Positions 55,901 to 63,234 are shown, counted from the stretch's first letter. The stretch: DNA of 64,000 bases from Trichoplusia ni (GCF_003590095.1 NC_039490.1:9565834-9629833); one strand, 5' to 3'. The notes: generated from the sequence alone by a model not told the origin. Program-made: numbers and translations.

Positions 55901-58497
55901 AGGTTCCCAATTCTTCAGTTGTTCTTTATGGATGAAAGCATTTTTTCATTTAACGTGACGTAGTCATGTCATTTCATTCCATAAAAAAATCATCTAGTTT
56001 GTCTCAGTAGCTTTTATTTGAAGTTGAGATTATAATATTATTCAGAGTAACATGACGTAAGCTCCAATTACAAGGCAAAAGGAATCTTCTTGAGTCCCGA
56101 AACTAGTCAGGCGAACCTGATAAATACGCGCGAGTGAAATTTTGTATAATTAAAGTACTTTTTGTAAAGACTTTTTATATATAGACTAGCATTTTTCTAG
56201 CAACTTTTTAATATGAAGGGAAAAATTAACTCACGCGCATGATACGCACGAACAGGTATCCTCAGTATTTTTCTTCGGGCTTTCCTTTTGCTGGAAAAGT
56301 AGACATCTTTTAATTTAATAATCCTTGAAATCTTAATTATAAACGTGAAGATTAATAAGATAACAACTTACCCAAAACCACCAACTGTCCCTCTTTTCAC
56401 TCTGGTTGTGCTGAAACAGGTAAATTGTCAGAAATCAGAGACTGACAATATCCTGGCAGTAAAAACAAAAATAGAAGGTTAAAACCCCTTAATAGATATA
56501 GAAAATCGTAATATCAAGCGAACCTAAATCTTTATCGTAGGTTGTACGCAAAAATACTTGGCCACTTTCATGTATTTTCCGTTCTCCACTGTATAAATGA
56601 CACTTCAGAACCGTGCACCTAAGGTCGTCGCTATAACGGTTCAAAAGTGACTGAAAACTTTTCTAAAGAGAGTACAAAAAATGGACGCTTGAAATAAAAA
56701 CTTTTGGTTCTAATTTCGATTTGAACTAAGATACCGGGGTCACTGACCAACCGTTCAAATTTACCCATTACATTTTTGTGTCACACAATAACTACAAGGT
56801 TACGAAGCACTTACAACGCTCTGCGTCTGTCTAAGCTTGAATTCTGCTCTGTGCTCCGTGGAAGAACTTTTGTAAGGATGTCCTCTTTTACGATGTTCTG
56901 AACAGCTGGAGTCACCGGATCTCTAGAAAATAAAATAGAGTTAGTTAAAAATCCTTTTCGGATCACATGTGAAGCAGTTGAAAACTTCTAATCTGTTCCA
57001 TTAGAAGCCAGCTTGATGGTCAGATAGGACTCGGGCGATTATTGAGCAAACCGAACAGTCACTGTACCAAAAAAGCTGTCGAGGTGTATAGGTTATACCA
57101 AGACATCATGGTTAAGCAACGCTTGATACGATCAAAAATTTGAGGGCTTTTTTGTATCCCTGTAGTTTTTTTTCGGAACCTTTCATGAGTTCGGCTGGTA
57201 CTTGACCTTGTGTATCGCACTGGGCTTATTCATAAATATGGCTGTGGAAACCCGTGATAATTTCAAGTTATATAACACAAGTACAACGTACCCCTGTTTT
57301 CGTTCTAGACCCTGAGTATTGTCGCCTCTTCTTCTCTTCTTTGTGCTCCAAAAGGAGATTTCTTTTTTCAGGATCACTGAAAATTATTTTTTTAACATAC
57401 GTAATCTTCTAAGATTAATGTCTACATGTTATTTTTTGTGTATAATAGGGGATATTTAGTAGGGAAATAATTCTGCAAGATACTTTCTCATCGAGAGTAG
57501 TAGCTAGTTGAAAAAAGAGGAATATTCTTCGGTGCAAATTTTGGTCAATGTAAATCAAAACCATTGCTTTTACAATAATAAAATAGATATGTATGCTGGG
57601 ACGCCAAACTTGAACCCGTGTCTCTTGGCTAAACGCATCAGTCTTTACCATCGAGACCGAGGTCACTGACCAAGAGTTCAAATTTGTCCATTACATCGTG
57701 TCACGCTATTTTATTTTCATGTGCTTAACAACTTAAATAGAATACTAACTCTTTCTCCTTCGTCATCATATCTCTAAAAATCTTCAACAAGGGTGATTGT
57801 GTTTCTTTATCAAATTTCTTGCCATGGCTGCAAAAATAACCGAAAATTATTTATTTTATCAATACTTTTACTTAAAATTACATTAATTTATCTCTCTCCG
57901 TTTATTCAAGATATTCTTATTCCTTACCATCTTCCACAGCCCTTGTCTTCCCACTGCTGGGCTTAGGCCTCTCCTTTTTCGTACCATTTTCTGGTCCTTT
58001 GCCTGATAGAAACAATTACGGACCCTATCCGGCACAACAAGATTTAAAAAAATCGGAGACGGAAAGACTGTATATACAGACTTTTAGTTTCATTTTCTTT
58101 TATATTTCCATTCATCTCCTAAACGATCAATCTATTATTGTATAAAATGTATTACATTAATTTGTTAGGTACCTAAATCACAAAGATATGATCTTTTATC
58201 CAAAAACCAGGTCTTCCTTTCTTTGTACATTTCTAGCCCTATCCTATACAACACACCCTATTAGATTACCCCAACTTAAGACCCCAAGGTCTTTCCAAAA
58301 AAGGACGATTGAGAACTAAAGGGTCAAAAACTGGACATAGCTTTCCCGATACTTTGTGTACTTTCAAAACTCACTTAAAATAATTTACACTGTCTGTAGA
58401 AGAAATAGCTTTGTAATAATGAATATTTTGGACTTACCTTTGATTTTATTGCGTCAGAATGTAAAGAAAAAACTTACCTAACATTGCTGGTCCCCAT
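28565..58497 (-). CDS. Large type II single-pass membrane protein, proprotein-like
   Basis: About 26 coding exons, listed from the 5' end: 58478-58497, 57750-57827, 57292-57376, 56815-56922, 56372-56410, 56235-56290, 55219-55470, 54635-54693, 54241-54266, 48280-48318 (or -48329), 41471-41579, 40240-41116, 39613-39805, 38632-38778, 37984-38260, 35614-36832, 35118-35368, 34032-34295, 33461-33572, 32747-32825, 32144-32252, 31571-31678, 30780-30923, 30225-30373, 29608-29691, 28565-28945. Each has GT-AG borders and the frame stays open across all joins, giving 5265 bases or about 1754 residues. Visible: basic N-terminal tail (1-138), juxtamembrane cysteines C123/C125/C128, one hydrophobic helix (about 139-160), then a long polar region with at least 16 N-X-S/T sites and six R-X-K/R-R sites. 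The start ATG has ACAATGG context. Type II topology and processing are inferred. No enzyme motif, signal peptide or known domain was seen and I do not recognise the family. Exons 9-10 are uncertain. Confidence 0.78.
29226..29442. mobile_element. MITE-like element with near-perfect inverted ends (intron 25)
   Basis: The left arm 'tttactcacgcgtatttatc' and 'ggggtagcccgac' is matched by 'gtcgggctaccccgataaat' and 'acgcgtgagtaaa' at the right; the arms extend outward through 'ttattaaatgatgtaac' with few mismatches. The interior has a second pair around 'gggatcgc' and 'gcgatccc'. Reference copy for fragments at 8600, 18035, 32878, 39955, 52200 and 56085. Confidence 0.85.
30060..30200 (-). repeat. 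SINE family C, minus orientation (intron 24)
   Basis: 'gggaatcaaaccctgaataa' (B-box complement) and 'actgaccactcgaccaccag' (A-box complement). It ends about 25 bases from the donor of exon 24. Confidence 0.65.
30528..30684 (+). repeat. Dispersed repeat (TTTCAGCCTGCTAGCTTATC family)
   Basis: Second copy of the 18655 family, in the intron between exons 24 and 23. Confidence 0.7.
31340..31545 (+). mobile_element. LINE tail fragments, partly duplicated
   Basis: 'gggaggcctatgtccagcag' at about 31428 and a second 'gggggaggcttatgtctagc' at about 31491 show two adjacent copies of the same 3' end. Confidence 0.65.
32144..32252 (-). CDS. Large gene exon 21 (weak donor)
   Basis: Residues 1431-1466, DDIENEQKLIFTSLTANM and on. 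To stay in frame with exon 22 it must end at a GTTTTG donor, which is GT but otherwise far from consensus. Confidence 0.7.
32430..32665 (+). repeat. SINE family C, full length (intron 20)
   Basis: Clear A-box 'gatagtctagtggtaagc', B-box 'gtgggtttgattcccag', body 'gataagcacgatcatttt' and 3' 'caagctttgcttagtttgag', then 'actaggtggcgtta'. Confidence 0.85.
32878..33035 (+). mobile_element. Inverted-repeat element, shortened (intron 19)
   Basis: The left arm matches 29226-29442 closely ('gtttactcacgcgtatttat'). The right arm has lost most of its length, leaving 'gtaaaccgtttcatcattta'. Confidence 0.75.
35118..35368 (-). CDS. Large gene exon 17 (Thr-rich segment)
   Basis: Residues 1195-1278. A threonine run (NTTEITTTTPSTTS), typical of O-glycosylated linkers, four sequons (DNSTD, PNTTE, LNATE, VNGTR), and the site REKR (1269-1272) followed by AET. 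The GTAGGT donor is chosen over GTATGT because only it keeps exon 18 open. Confidence 0.85.
35614..36832 (-). CDS. Large gene exon 16 (largest exon)
   Basis: 1219 bases, residues 789-1194. A mixed, more folded-looking sequence with aromatic clusters (NVWDTSWDGS, PFDGFYDRDGY, PYYNGLNLLNG) and at least seven sequons (RNFTK, INETV, INKSE, LNGTD, ANETA, SNESV, VNLSD). The furin-type site RNKR is at 1115-1118, followed by YVDLQ. It ends SEWFKTLENVKEE before the GTAAGA donor. Confidence 0.9.
37465..37683 (-). repeat. tRNA-derived SINE (family D), intron 15
   Basis: Near full length, same as the copy at 7055; the A-box side is slightly eroded ('ctcgaccggaggtcgtc'). Confidence 0.8.
37745..37875 (-). 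repeat. SINE family A, minus orientation
   Basis: 'gcgaggatcgaacccgc' and 'ttgcttgtcctac' mark the tRNA-like part and body. It lies about 110 bases from the donor of exon 15. Confidence 0.65.
38944..39189. mobile_element. MITE-like element, ATAGGGATGATGAC termini (copy 2, intron 13)
   Basis: Both ends intact ('atagggatgatgac' and 'gtcatcatccctat'). The interior is inverted relative to 17225-17549, and the arm next to the right end is shorter. Confidence 0.85.
39470..39605 (-). repeat. SINE family A abutting the exon 13 donor
   Basis: Complement of A-box 'accactcggctatctgtgca' ends just before the donor at 39612. Body 'acacaaatgcttgtcctacg' and B-box region 'cggggatcgaatgg' follow. Confidence 0.75.
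39613..39805 (-). CDS. Large gene exon 13
   Basis: Residues 583-647, opening NPDLKKTGKLPAVIGRLPNI, then an acidic run (EGDDEEN) and an end with the furin-type site RRKR (642-645) before TE. The donor GTATGT lies only a few bases from an inverted SINE. Confidence 0.85.
39955..40095 (-). repeat. Inverted-repeat element fragment (intron 12)
   Basis: 'agacccgaaactagtcgggc' and 'aatacgcctgagtaaac' match the right arm of 29226-29442. Confidence 0.6.
40240..41116 (-). CDS. Large gene exon 12 (Lys/Arg-rich segment)
   Basis: 877 bases, residues 291-582. Strongly basic first half with furin-type sites RSKR (326-329, followed by S) and RRRR (343-346, followed by S), and four sequons in a repetitive stretch (ANETK, ANKTR, NNKTK, VNTTR) that looks like decayed internal repeats of about 14 residues. 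The second half has histidine- and proline-rich pieces such as KHPKPHK. No known domain. Confidence 0.85.
41194..41226. repeat. Perfect 15-bp palindrome in intron 11
   Basis: 'caataattgtaataa', loop ttg, 'ttattacaattattg'. It lies 78 bases upstream of the exon 12 acceptor on the transcribed strand. Confidence 0.85.
41786..42000 (+). repeat. Dispersed repeat (TTTCAGCCTGCTAGCTTATC family)
   Basis: A copy of the 18655 family; its 3' part ('aatccaaccggaa', 'acaaac') is repeated once more at about 41946-41990. Confidence 0.65.
42245..42350 (-). mobile_element. LINE 3' end, minus orientation
   Basis: A (CAT)n tail, then 'cgtccactgctggacatagg' and 'cctccccaactg'. Confidence 0.7.
42624..42894 (+). 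mobile_element. Helitron of a second family
   Basis: A|TC at 42623/42624 ('tctaatatataaaattcccg'), 3' 'cgtttgctgggtcag' plus CTAG at 42891-42894, followed by T. Interior unlike the other Helitrons. Confidence 0.75.
43346..43558 (+). mobile_element. Lep1-type Helitron, full length
   Basis: A|TC at 43345/43346 ('tccctactaatattataaat'), 'ctttcacgtctaaaccactg', 3' hairpin 'cgggcgaagccgcgggcg' and CTAG at 43555-43558. Same family at 49590 and 60773. Confidence 0.9.
43559..43732 (+). mobile_element. Second Helitron in tandem, 5' end lost
   Basis: 'taatattataaacgc' follows the first element directly, then 'cactgaatggatttaggcg' and 3' 'cgagcccgcgggcaatag' with CTAG ending at 43732. Confidence 0.75.
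44090..44504 (+). repeat. Two dispersed repeats side by side
   Basis: 44090-44215 belongs to the 18655 family and 44267-44504 to the 18853 family ('caaataggccgttttgaagg', 'atggagaagaaccggcgaga'). The same order and spacing occur at 18655-18977. Confidence 0.65.
44751..44981 (-). mobile_element. LINE 3' end, minus orientation
   Basis: 76-codon frame carrying WWPRQGKRSVGRPGARWVDD, then a MRLAQDRRNW stretch and EAYAQQWED, the C terminus of a non-LTR reverse-transcriptase ORF, with a (GAT)n tail at its 3' end. The reading frame is intact here, so the copy is younger than those at 2690 and 22650. Confidence 0.8.
45000..46522. other. Intron sequence, nothing assigned
   Basis: Part of the long intron between exons 11 and 10. 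No exon with good borders was found. Confidence 0.3.
46523..46800 (-). mobile_element. Non-autonomous Helitron, minus orientation
   Basis: CTAG at 46523-46526, 'ctgttgcctccgacttcg', and end 'ctttatatattaagtatata'. Confidence 0.8.
46949..46975. repeat. (AT)n microsatellite
   Basis: About 13 uninterrupted AT units. Confidence 0.95.
47256..47439 (-). repeat. tRNA-derived SINE (family D)
   Basis: Matches 7055 but lacks the 'cccaaagtaagttgctaaag' block, an internal deletion. Confidence 0.8.
47575..47750 (+). repeat. tRNA-derived SINE (family A), best-kept copy
   Basis: A-box 'gacagccgagtggttgaggt', B-box 'cgggttcgatccccaca', body 'gatccccgaatgcttgccct' and end 'aattccttagtgcgggagtc'. Confidence 0.85.
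47760..49377. other. Intron sequence around exon 10
   Basis: Apart from exon 10 (48280-48329) and a fragment of the 18655 repeat at 48895-48965, nothing is recognised. Confidence 0.3.
48280..48329 (-). CDS. Large gene exon 10, two possible acceptors
   Basis: The frame DKLFDKVAEELQI ends at a GTAAGT donor and joins exon 11 in phase. The start can be at 48318 after CAAAG (39 bases) or 48329 after GTTAG (50 bases, adding a leading LSK). The first fits inclusion of exon 9, the second fits skipping it. Confidence 0.55.
49424..49589 (+). mobile_element. LINE ORF remnant interrupted by a Helitron
   Basis: An open frame reads KELAKRLVDSTHDQKAGLYF and continues with AQRISIAIQRGNAASLLGTF before it is cut off by the Helitron at 49590. 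This resembles C-terminal sequence of lepidopteran non-LTR retroposon ORFs. A family A SINE tail ('aaacgactccctcac') sits just before it. Confidence 0.6.
49590..49816 (+). mobile_element. Lep1-type Helitron, full length
   Basis: A|TC at 49589/49590, a short (TGTC)n-like run near 49620-49652, 3' 'cgggcgaagccgcgggcg' and CTAG at 49813-49816, followed by T. Confidence 0.9.
49817..52199. other. Intron sequence with one candidate exon
   Basis: At about 50748-50806, minus strand, a stretch with a very strong acceptor (CCTTTTTTTTGCTAG) and a GTAAGT donor is open in one frame (YPLVFNKYQVCITLKLES). Its incoming phase does not fit exon 9, so it is not included in the model. Confidence 0.3.
52200..52470 (+). 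repeat. Inverted-repeat element fragment next to a LINE tail
   Basis: 52200-52320 carries 'gtttactcacgcgtatttat'; 52360-52470 carries 'gaactggatgcggaaagagg' and 'agaggcctatg', a LINE 3' scrap. Confidence 0.6.
52500..54240. other. Intron sequence, little assigned
   Basis: LINE-tail scraps in opposite orientations at about 53796-53830 and 54428-54465. A minus-strand stretch near 53313-53346 has exon-like borders but no support. Confidence 0.3.
54241..54266 (-). CDS. Large gene microexon 9 (26 bases)
   Basis: Encodes FGPSFREL, completing a preceding Asp codon. It has a strong acceptor (TTTAACAG) and a consensus GTAAGT donor. Its inclusion only keeps frame if exon 10 uses the nearer CAAAG acceptor, so it may be an alternative exon. 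Confidence 0.5.
54860..55150 (-). repeat. SINE family A followed by a LINE 3' end, both minus
   Basis: 54860-54985 has 'acacggggatcgaacccgtg'; 54985-55150 has a (CAT)n tail, 'gtccactgctggacataggc' and then eroded LINE coding sequence. Located between exons 8 and 7. Confidence 0.7.
55219..55470 (-). CDS. Large gene exon 7 (transmembrane helix)
   Basis: Encodes residues 129-212. After a short basic run (LKK) and NSEY comes the hydrophobic helix beginning ACIGCLLFLF and ending AFLVVF, about 22 residues. Then come K161 and a cysteine pair (C165, C176), and a very polar stretch with many Arg and Lys. Basic residues on both sides leave topology to be inferred; the downstream sequons and dibasic sites favour N-in, C-out. 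Confidence 0.85.
55575..55680 (-). repeat. SINE family A, minus orientation
   Basis: 'gcggggatcgattccgcgac' and 'gacctcaaccactcgactat'. Intron 6. Confidence 0.7.
56085..56140 (-). repeat. Inverted-repeat element fragment
   Basis: 'cccgaaactagtcaggcga' and 'gataaatacgcgcgagtg'. Ends about 95 bases from the donor of exon 6. Confidence 0.55.
56815..56922 (-). CDS. Large gene exon 4 (cytosolic tail)
   Basis: 36 codons, in and out at phase 0. Two frames are open: the chained frame reads RSGDSSCSEHRKRG, the alternative DPVTPAVQNIVKED. Only the first stays in frame with both the start exon and the membrane exon, because exon 7 forces the phase. Confidence 0.65.
57930..58010 (-). mobile_element. 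LINE 3' end scrap
   Basis: 'cttcccactgctgggcttag' and 'gcctctcctttttcg', in the intron between exons 2 and 1. Confidence 0.55.
58478..58497 (-). CDS. Large gene exon 1 (start codon)
   Basis: Twenty coding bases, MGTSNV plus two bases, ending at a GTAAGT donor. The ATG at 58497-58495 is in ACAATGG context. The only other exon that completes its codon cleanly is 57750-57827. Confidence 0.7.
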
Positions 58498-58705
58498 TGT
58501 TAGATTGACGTAACAAATTTAATTTTTAAACTAATGTTAATGGTTTTACCAAGGAGGTTTGCCAAGAAAGAAGATTTGTAAACTTTTTTGTCACAATAGG
58601 CTATTTGACTAGATCACTCGACTCTAATAAAAAGAATCTGTATAACCCGTTACACAGAATTAAAAAATATACTGAGTACATTTTTTTATCACATCATTCA
58701 ATCAA

Positions 58706-58833
58706 ATTTAAAAGTTTTCGTTTCAAATAGGTCGTTTTCCAGGCACTTTTAAAGCGTTACATTACTGACTCTTGTTGCGCGGTTCCAATGTATCATTCTT
58801 ATGGTGAAGAACCGGCAAGAAACTCCAGAAGGT
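58706..58833 (+). repeat. Dispersed repeat (GGAGAAGAACCGGC family)
   Basis: Third copy; 'tttcaaataggtcgttttcc' and 'tatggtgaagaaccggcaag'. Confidence 0.65.
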
Positions 58834-59029
58834 AATCTTTTAAAATAAAATAGCAATTAACATTTAAAAGAAAAGATGGTAAAAAGCACTTAAGTTTGGT
58901 AGTGGTTGCTAAAAACATCACTTGCTAGTATAAATCATACTGGTAAGTGACGTCACACAAGATTTTGAATCACTGTATAGTTTTTAAAATGATCCCCTTA
59001 TTAAGAAATTTTATCCTTGTATTTGTCAC

Positions 59030-59135
59030 ATGTAGCAAGCATTCGTAGATCACACAACTTGTTCTACGTGGGGATCGAACCCACGACACGTCATGCAAAG
59101 TGGGTGACTTTTACCACACAGCTATCTGAAATTTT
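59030..59135 (-). repeat. SINE family A, minus orientation
   Basis: 'gtggggatcgaacccacgac' flanked by 'agcattcgtagatcacac' and an eroded A-box. Confidence 0.7.
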
Positions 59136-59236
59136 TATTTTCTATCTTATAACTATTCTTGAGATAAAATGTCAAAACAAACTAAAAGAACTTTCCTTTT
59201 CGCTAGCTAAGGAGAGCAAGATCTATACTTCTATTC

Positions 59237-59510
59237 TCTATACTAATATATAAAGCTGAAGAGTTTGTTTGTTTGAACGCGCTAATCTCAGGAACTACTG
59301 GTTCAAATAGAAAAATTCCTTTGTGTTAAATAGACCATTCATCGAGGAAAGTTTTAGGTTATATAACATCACGCTGCAACTAAAAGGAGCGAAGATACGA
59401 TAGAAAATTTGGCAAAAACGGGGAAAAATATTCATCTTCGAGGGCTTGCGTTCAAAAATTCCTAACTTATATCTTCGAACCACGCGGACGAAGTCGCGGG
59501 CAACAGCTAG
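59237..59510 (+). mobile_element. Non-autonomous Helitron, full length
   Basis: TC at 59237, 'tactaatatataaagctg', 3' 'gcggacgaagtcgcgggcaa' then CTAG at 59507-59510, followed by T. Confidence 0.9.
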
Positions 59511-59889
59511 TAAATAATATACTGCAAGAAGCAAAGCCGGGCTTCAAACAGATACTAAGCACCTGCATCATAAAACTTCACTAAAAATAATTCAACATCA
59601 TTTTAAAACTGTTTTACCTACAGAACGAGTTATCCAATATATTTCGGAAGACCACTCACAGGTATTACTTTTTTATGACGGTTAACCAATAAAAATATGT
59701 TTGATAGCTACCATCTTTTCGAAAAATAATTGCCACAAAAATTATTTGGAGGTCGAATATTATTATGCCAATTGAATTTGAAAGAGGTCGGGCAGAATAA
59801 GCATAAGCTTATTATGAGGTTGTATATTTCTCATAGCCTTCGTCAATAAATGGGTTATCTATCATTTTAATATTTGGTACAGTGGAATA

Positions 59890-59995
59890 GTGCATTCGAT
59901 TCCTACCCAAGACATTTTTTTGTGTGATGAGCACGATAAATTGTTCTGTGTCTGGGTGTAATTTATCTATAATAAGTGTGTATGTAAGTGTGTAA
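59890..59995 (+). repeat. SINE family C fragment
   Basis: 'tgtgtgatgagcacgataaa' and 'ctgtgtctgggtgtaattta'. It directly precedes the 5S-derived SINE. Confidence 0.65.
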
Positions 59996-59999
59996 GAGG

Positions 60000-60362
60000 A
60001 GCTCGTGGCTAAGCTACATACAACCGCATAAGTGAGTCGATCACAGTTTAAGCTACGCTTGACGCGGTTGGTCCTTAGTTGGGTGACCATCTTTGTCACA
60101 ACGAGTTCCTCCGTGTTTCGGAAGGCACGTTAAATTGTGGGTCCCGGCTGCTATTCCTACATCTATGACAGTCGTCACAGGTAGTCGGAAGCTTGAAAAG
60201 TCTGACAACCAGTCTAACCAAGGGGTATCGTGTTGCCTGGGTAACTGGATTGAGGAGGTCAGATAGGCTGTCGCTCCTTGTAAAACACTGGTACTTAGCT
60301 GAAACCGGTTAGACTGGTAGCCGACCTCAACATAGTTGGGAAAAGGCTAAGCCGATGATGAT
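60000..60362 (+). repeat. 5S-rRNA-derived SINE, full length
   Basis: The head resembles the 5S rRNA internal promoter: 'gtcgatcacagtttaagcta' then 'cgcttgacgcggttggtcct' and 'tagttgggtgaccat', in the spacing of the 5S A and C boxes. A unique body follows, then 'gggaaaaggctaagccgatg' and a (ATG)n tail. Shorter copies are at 8278 and 12951. Confidence 0.8.
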
Positions 60363-60772
60363 CATTAAAATATGTTATTAATTCTTATATCTACAAATCC
60401 TTCATTGTCTCAAGAGCTTATAAGATATCAAGTTTAACATTCTTAATACGTCAAAAAAGAACTTGTGTGGAAGTAGGAAATCCGCAAGGGTGCCAGCAGA
60501 GACCCCTACGGAATGTAAATGTGACCCGCCGATAAATAAAATATCAGGTTAAACTGTTAGAGGTGGGATGCGCAAACATCTCCTTGTGGTAGGGTTGTCA
60601 CAAAACGTTTTGATAAAAAATGAGTGGATTTTTTTTGGATGTTGGAGGGGTGAGGGAAATTTGTGACGTTTTTCTACTAAGCTGAAGTTTTTAAGAGTTT
60701 TTTTGAAAACATGTCTAATGCTGTAAATCCAGTTGAGTAGAGTTTCAAAGGGGAGTAATCCTTTCTTACTAA

Positions 60773-60987
60773 TCCTTACTAATATTATAAATGTGAATAT
60801 ACCTCTGTCTGTTTGTTACGCTTTCACGTCTAAACTACTGAACTGATTTTAATGAAATTTGGTACAGAGATAGAGTTGACCTTGAGAAAGAACATAGGAT
60901 AGTTTTTATCTCGAACTTTTGAAGAGTTCTCCTTGAAACGCGATATAACCGATTTCTACGCGGGCGAAGCCGCGGGCGAAAAGCTAG
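60773..60987 (+). mobile_element. Lep1-type Helitron, full length
   Basis: A|TC at 60772/60773, 'ctttcacgtctaaactactg', 3' 'cgggcgaagccgcgggcg' and CTAG at 60984-60987, followed by T. Confidence 0.9.
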
Positions 60988-61115
60988 TTTCTTATATAGG
61001 TATGTTGTAACTCCTGTTTTTTCCTATCAGTTGGTTTATGTATTATCTATGCGTCCATTTATATATTCAGTATAGTTACTACACACAGTCCGTATAATAC
61101 GATTAGAGCGTAATA

Positions 61116-61278
61116 TCTATACTAATATATAAAGCTGAAGAGTTTGTTTGTTTGTTTGTTTGAACGCCCTAATCTAGGTCCAAATTGAAAAATTATTTTT
61201 GAGTTGAATAGATCACTACAAATAACTGACATATTATTATCTTCTACCCACGGGGACGAAGTCGCGGGCGACTGCTAG
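61116..61278 (+). mobile_element. Helitron with internal deletion
   Basis: Both ends are typical (TC at 61116; 'ggggacgaagtcgcgggcga', CTAG at 61275-61278), but the middle 'accatcacgctgcgac' block is gone. Confidence 0.85.
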
Positions 61279-62252
61279 TAATAAAATAATGACTTCTGAA
61301 TGACAACATCATTCTTTGTATGCGCAAGTAAAGCCTGTAGTGAATCCCAGTTTCTTTTTAGTTCGATTATATGAGACATAAATAGGCTAGTTTACAATTC
61401 TGGCAAATAGGGGTTAGGAAAACACGAAGTAAATTTGAAAAATATCGACAAAAATTTCCAACAACAAAAATAACTTTTCTTTTGTGACAACCCTGGCAGC
61501 TAATATGTGAGTGACAGATGGTCATAAATTACACACGTCACTATATATGTCCCGGGCTGGCGGGGAAAATATTACGACTGTTGGCCGGTGGTTCCGTATC
61601 AATAAATGTAATATTTTTGTATGTAAATACGATTGTATCAGTAGATTATGTTCAAAGTTTTGAAAATATAGTTTTCCTATATTAAAATAACTTAGTTAAA
61701 TTAATCTTTATTGCTGCTAAGAAATGAAATGTTTTGAAATCTAAAATTAGGGCTTTTTATATATTATGGTTACTTTATTTAGCTGTTTATAGGTCAAAAA
61801 AAAAACAGCTAAATATATCTTAAAAATATTGCTTTTCTTAAAAGCATTACAAACAAAAAAAATATCAGAATAAATATAACATAATTAATTGTATGTAAAA
61901 ACTGTCAATTTCGGACTTTTTTAGTTCAATCATTTGAATATCACAAATCCCCCAACATATCCAAGGTTGTCCTGGTTTCCCCACATATCTTACGGACCCC
62001 TAACCCACCGCGACACGAGATAAGGTAAACATTTTTATGAAGGTTCGGTCCCGCGGGCCTCATACCCGGGTTGGTATCGCACCCCCGTTAATGACGCGAG
62101 TTCGATTCCCGTGTAATTTGTGACTTGTTACCCTGTTATGTGTTTTTGTGTGGTGAGTGGTGAGATGTGGTGGACAGTGGTCGAATGGGAGAAAAATAAA
62201 TTTGGGGTTGGGTTTAAAGAAAATCATACAAAAATAAATTTCTAAAAACAGA
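61279..62252. other. Unassigned stretch
   Basis: A GC-rich patch at about 62046-62120 has a B-box-like 'cgagttcgattcccgtg' and may be a SINE head of another family. No gene supported. Confidence 0.3.
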
Positions 62253-62538
62253 ATAGGGATGATGACTGGGTATAAAAAGAAAAAATCTCATTAGTCCCTC
62301 AGTTAGATAATTGAAAAGTATGAGACACGTATTTTTTCCTTTTACAGAAAAACTAGAATTGACAAAGATTAACTGCTTTAAAGTTTAGGAGAGGGGGCTT
62401 GTGACGTAACGATAGAGTAAAATTTATATTCAATCGTGACGTCATGCGTAAGTTTCATTCACTGTAATTTGGTCAATTTATGTTTGCGGGACAAATTAAA
62501 AAATACATATCCATTATACAAAAAACTACAAAACGGAC
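62253..62538. mobile_element. MITE-like element, ATAGGGATGATGAC terminus (copy 3)
   Basis: Left end and interior match 17225-17549 closely; the right terminus after 'aactacaaaacggac' is missing. Confidence 0.8.
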
Positions 62539-62630
62539 GAATACCGCTATATGCTATAAAGTATTTATTTTTTATTATTTATAAGTAGGTATTTTGAGTA
62601 GGTACAATAAAAAATAAAACTATAAGAATA

Positions 62631-62872
62631 CTAGCTGTTGCCCGCGACTTCGTCCGCGTGGTTAGAAGATATAAGTTATAATTTATACCTGCCTTCTATC
62701 TATCTTGTAGGATTCAGTCAGCGTAAAAATTGTAGCTTATGTGTTATTCTGATGTATAAGCTATATTGTGGTAAAGTTTCATTTAAATCCATTCAGTAGT
62801 TTTTACGTGAAAGAGTAACAAACATCCATGCATCCATACTTACAAACTTTCGTCTTTATAATAGTAGTAGGA
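62631..62872 (-). mobile_element. Helitron, minus orientation, full length
   Basis: CTAG at 62631 with 'ctgttgcccgcgacttcg', and at the other end 'ataatagtagtagga' before T. Intact relative of the rearranged element at 3856-4185. Confidence 0.85.
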
Positions 62873-63234
62873 TTAAAAAACTAAGAACATATTGTAAACC
62901 TCTTCCATTTTAAGTCGGTAAAAAAGTTTTTAAGTCTTCTCAGTTTTCTCTACCATTTTTAAGTACCCAGTAAAGAGTTTATCTTATAGGTACATCTTGT
63001 ACAATGATTTGCCAGGTAACCAGGTTTTCTGATCTCCATAATCCCTAGTTACAATATCCACAGCTATTCAATTACCGGGCTCATGTGAGACTGGGTATGC
63101 CCAATCCCACTGTTACCGCCGGATCGTAAAGTAACAATAGAAGACACCCTATTAGCTTAGGTATGGATCAAGTTATAACCGGTAGCGGATTTGTAAAGTA
63201 TACTTTAAGAGTATTGCAACTAAAGTCTTCTTTT

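Noticed and set aside
3800..63000. CRISPR-like regularly spaced repeats
   Set aside because: The recurring motifs are dispersed Helitron and SINE termini with irregular spacing in a eukaryotic genome.
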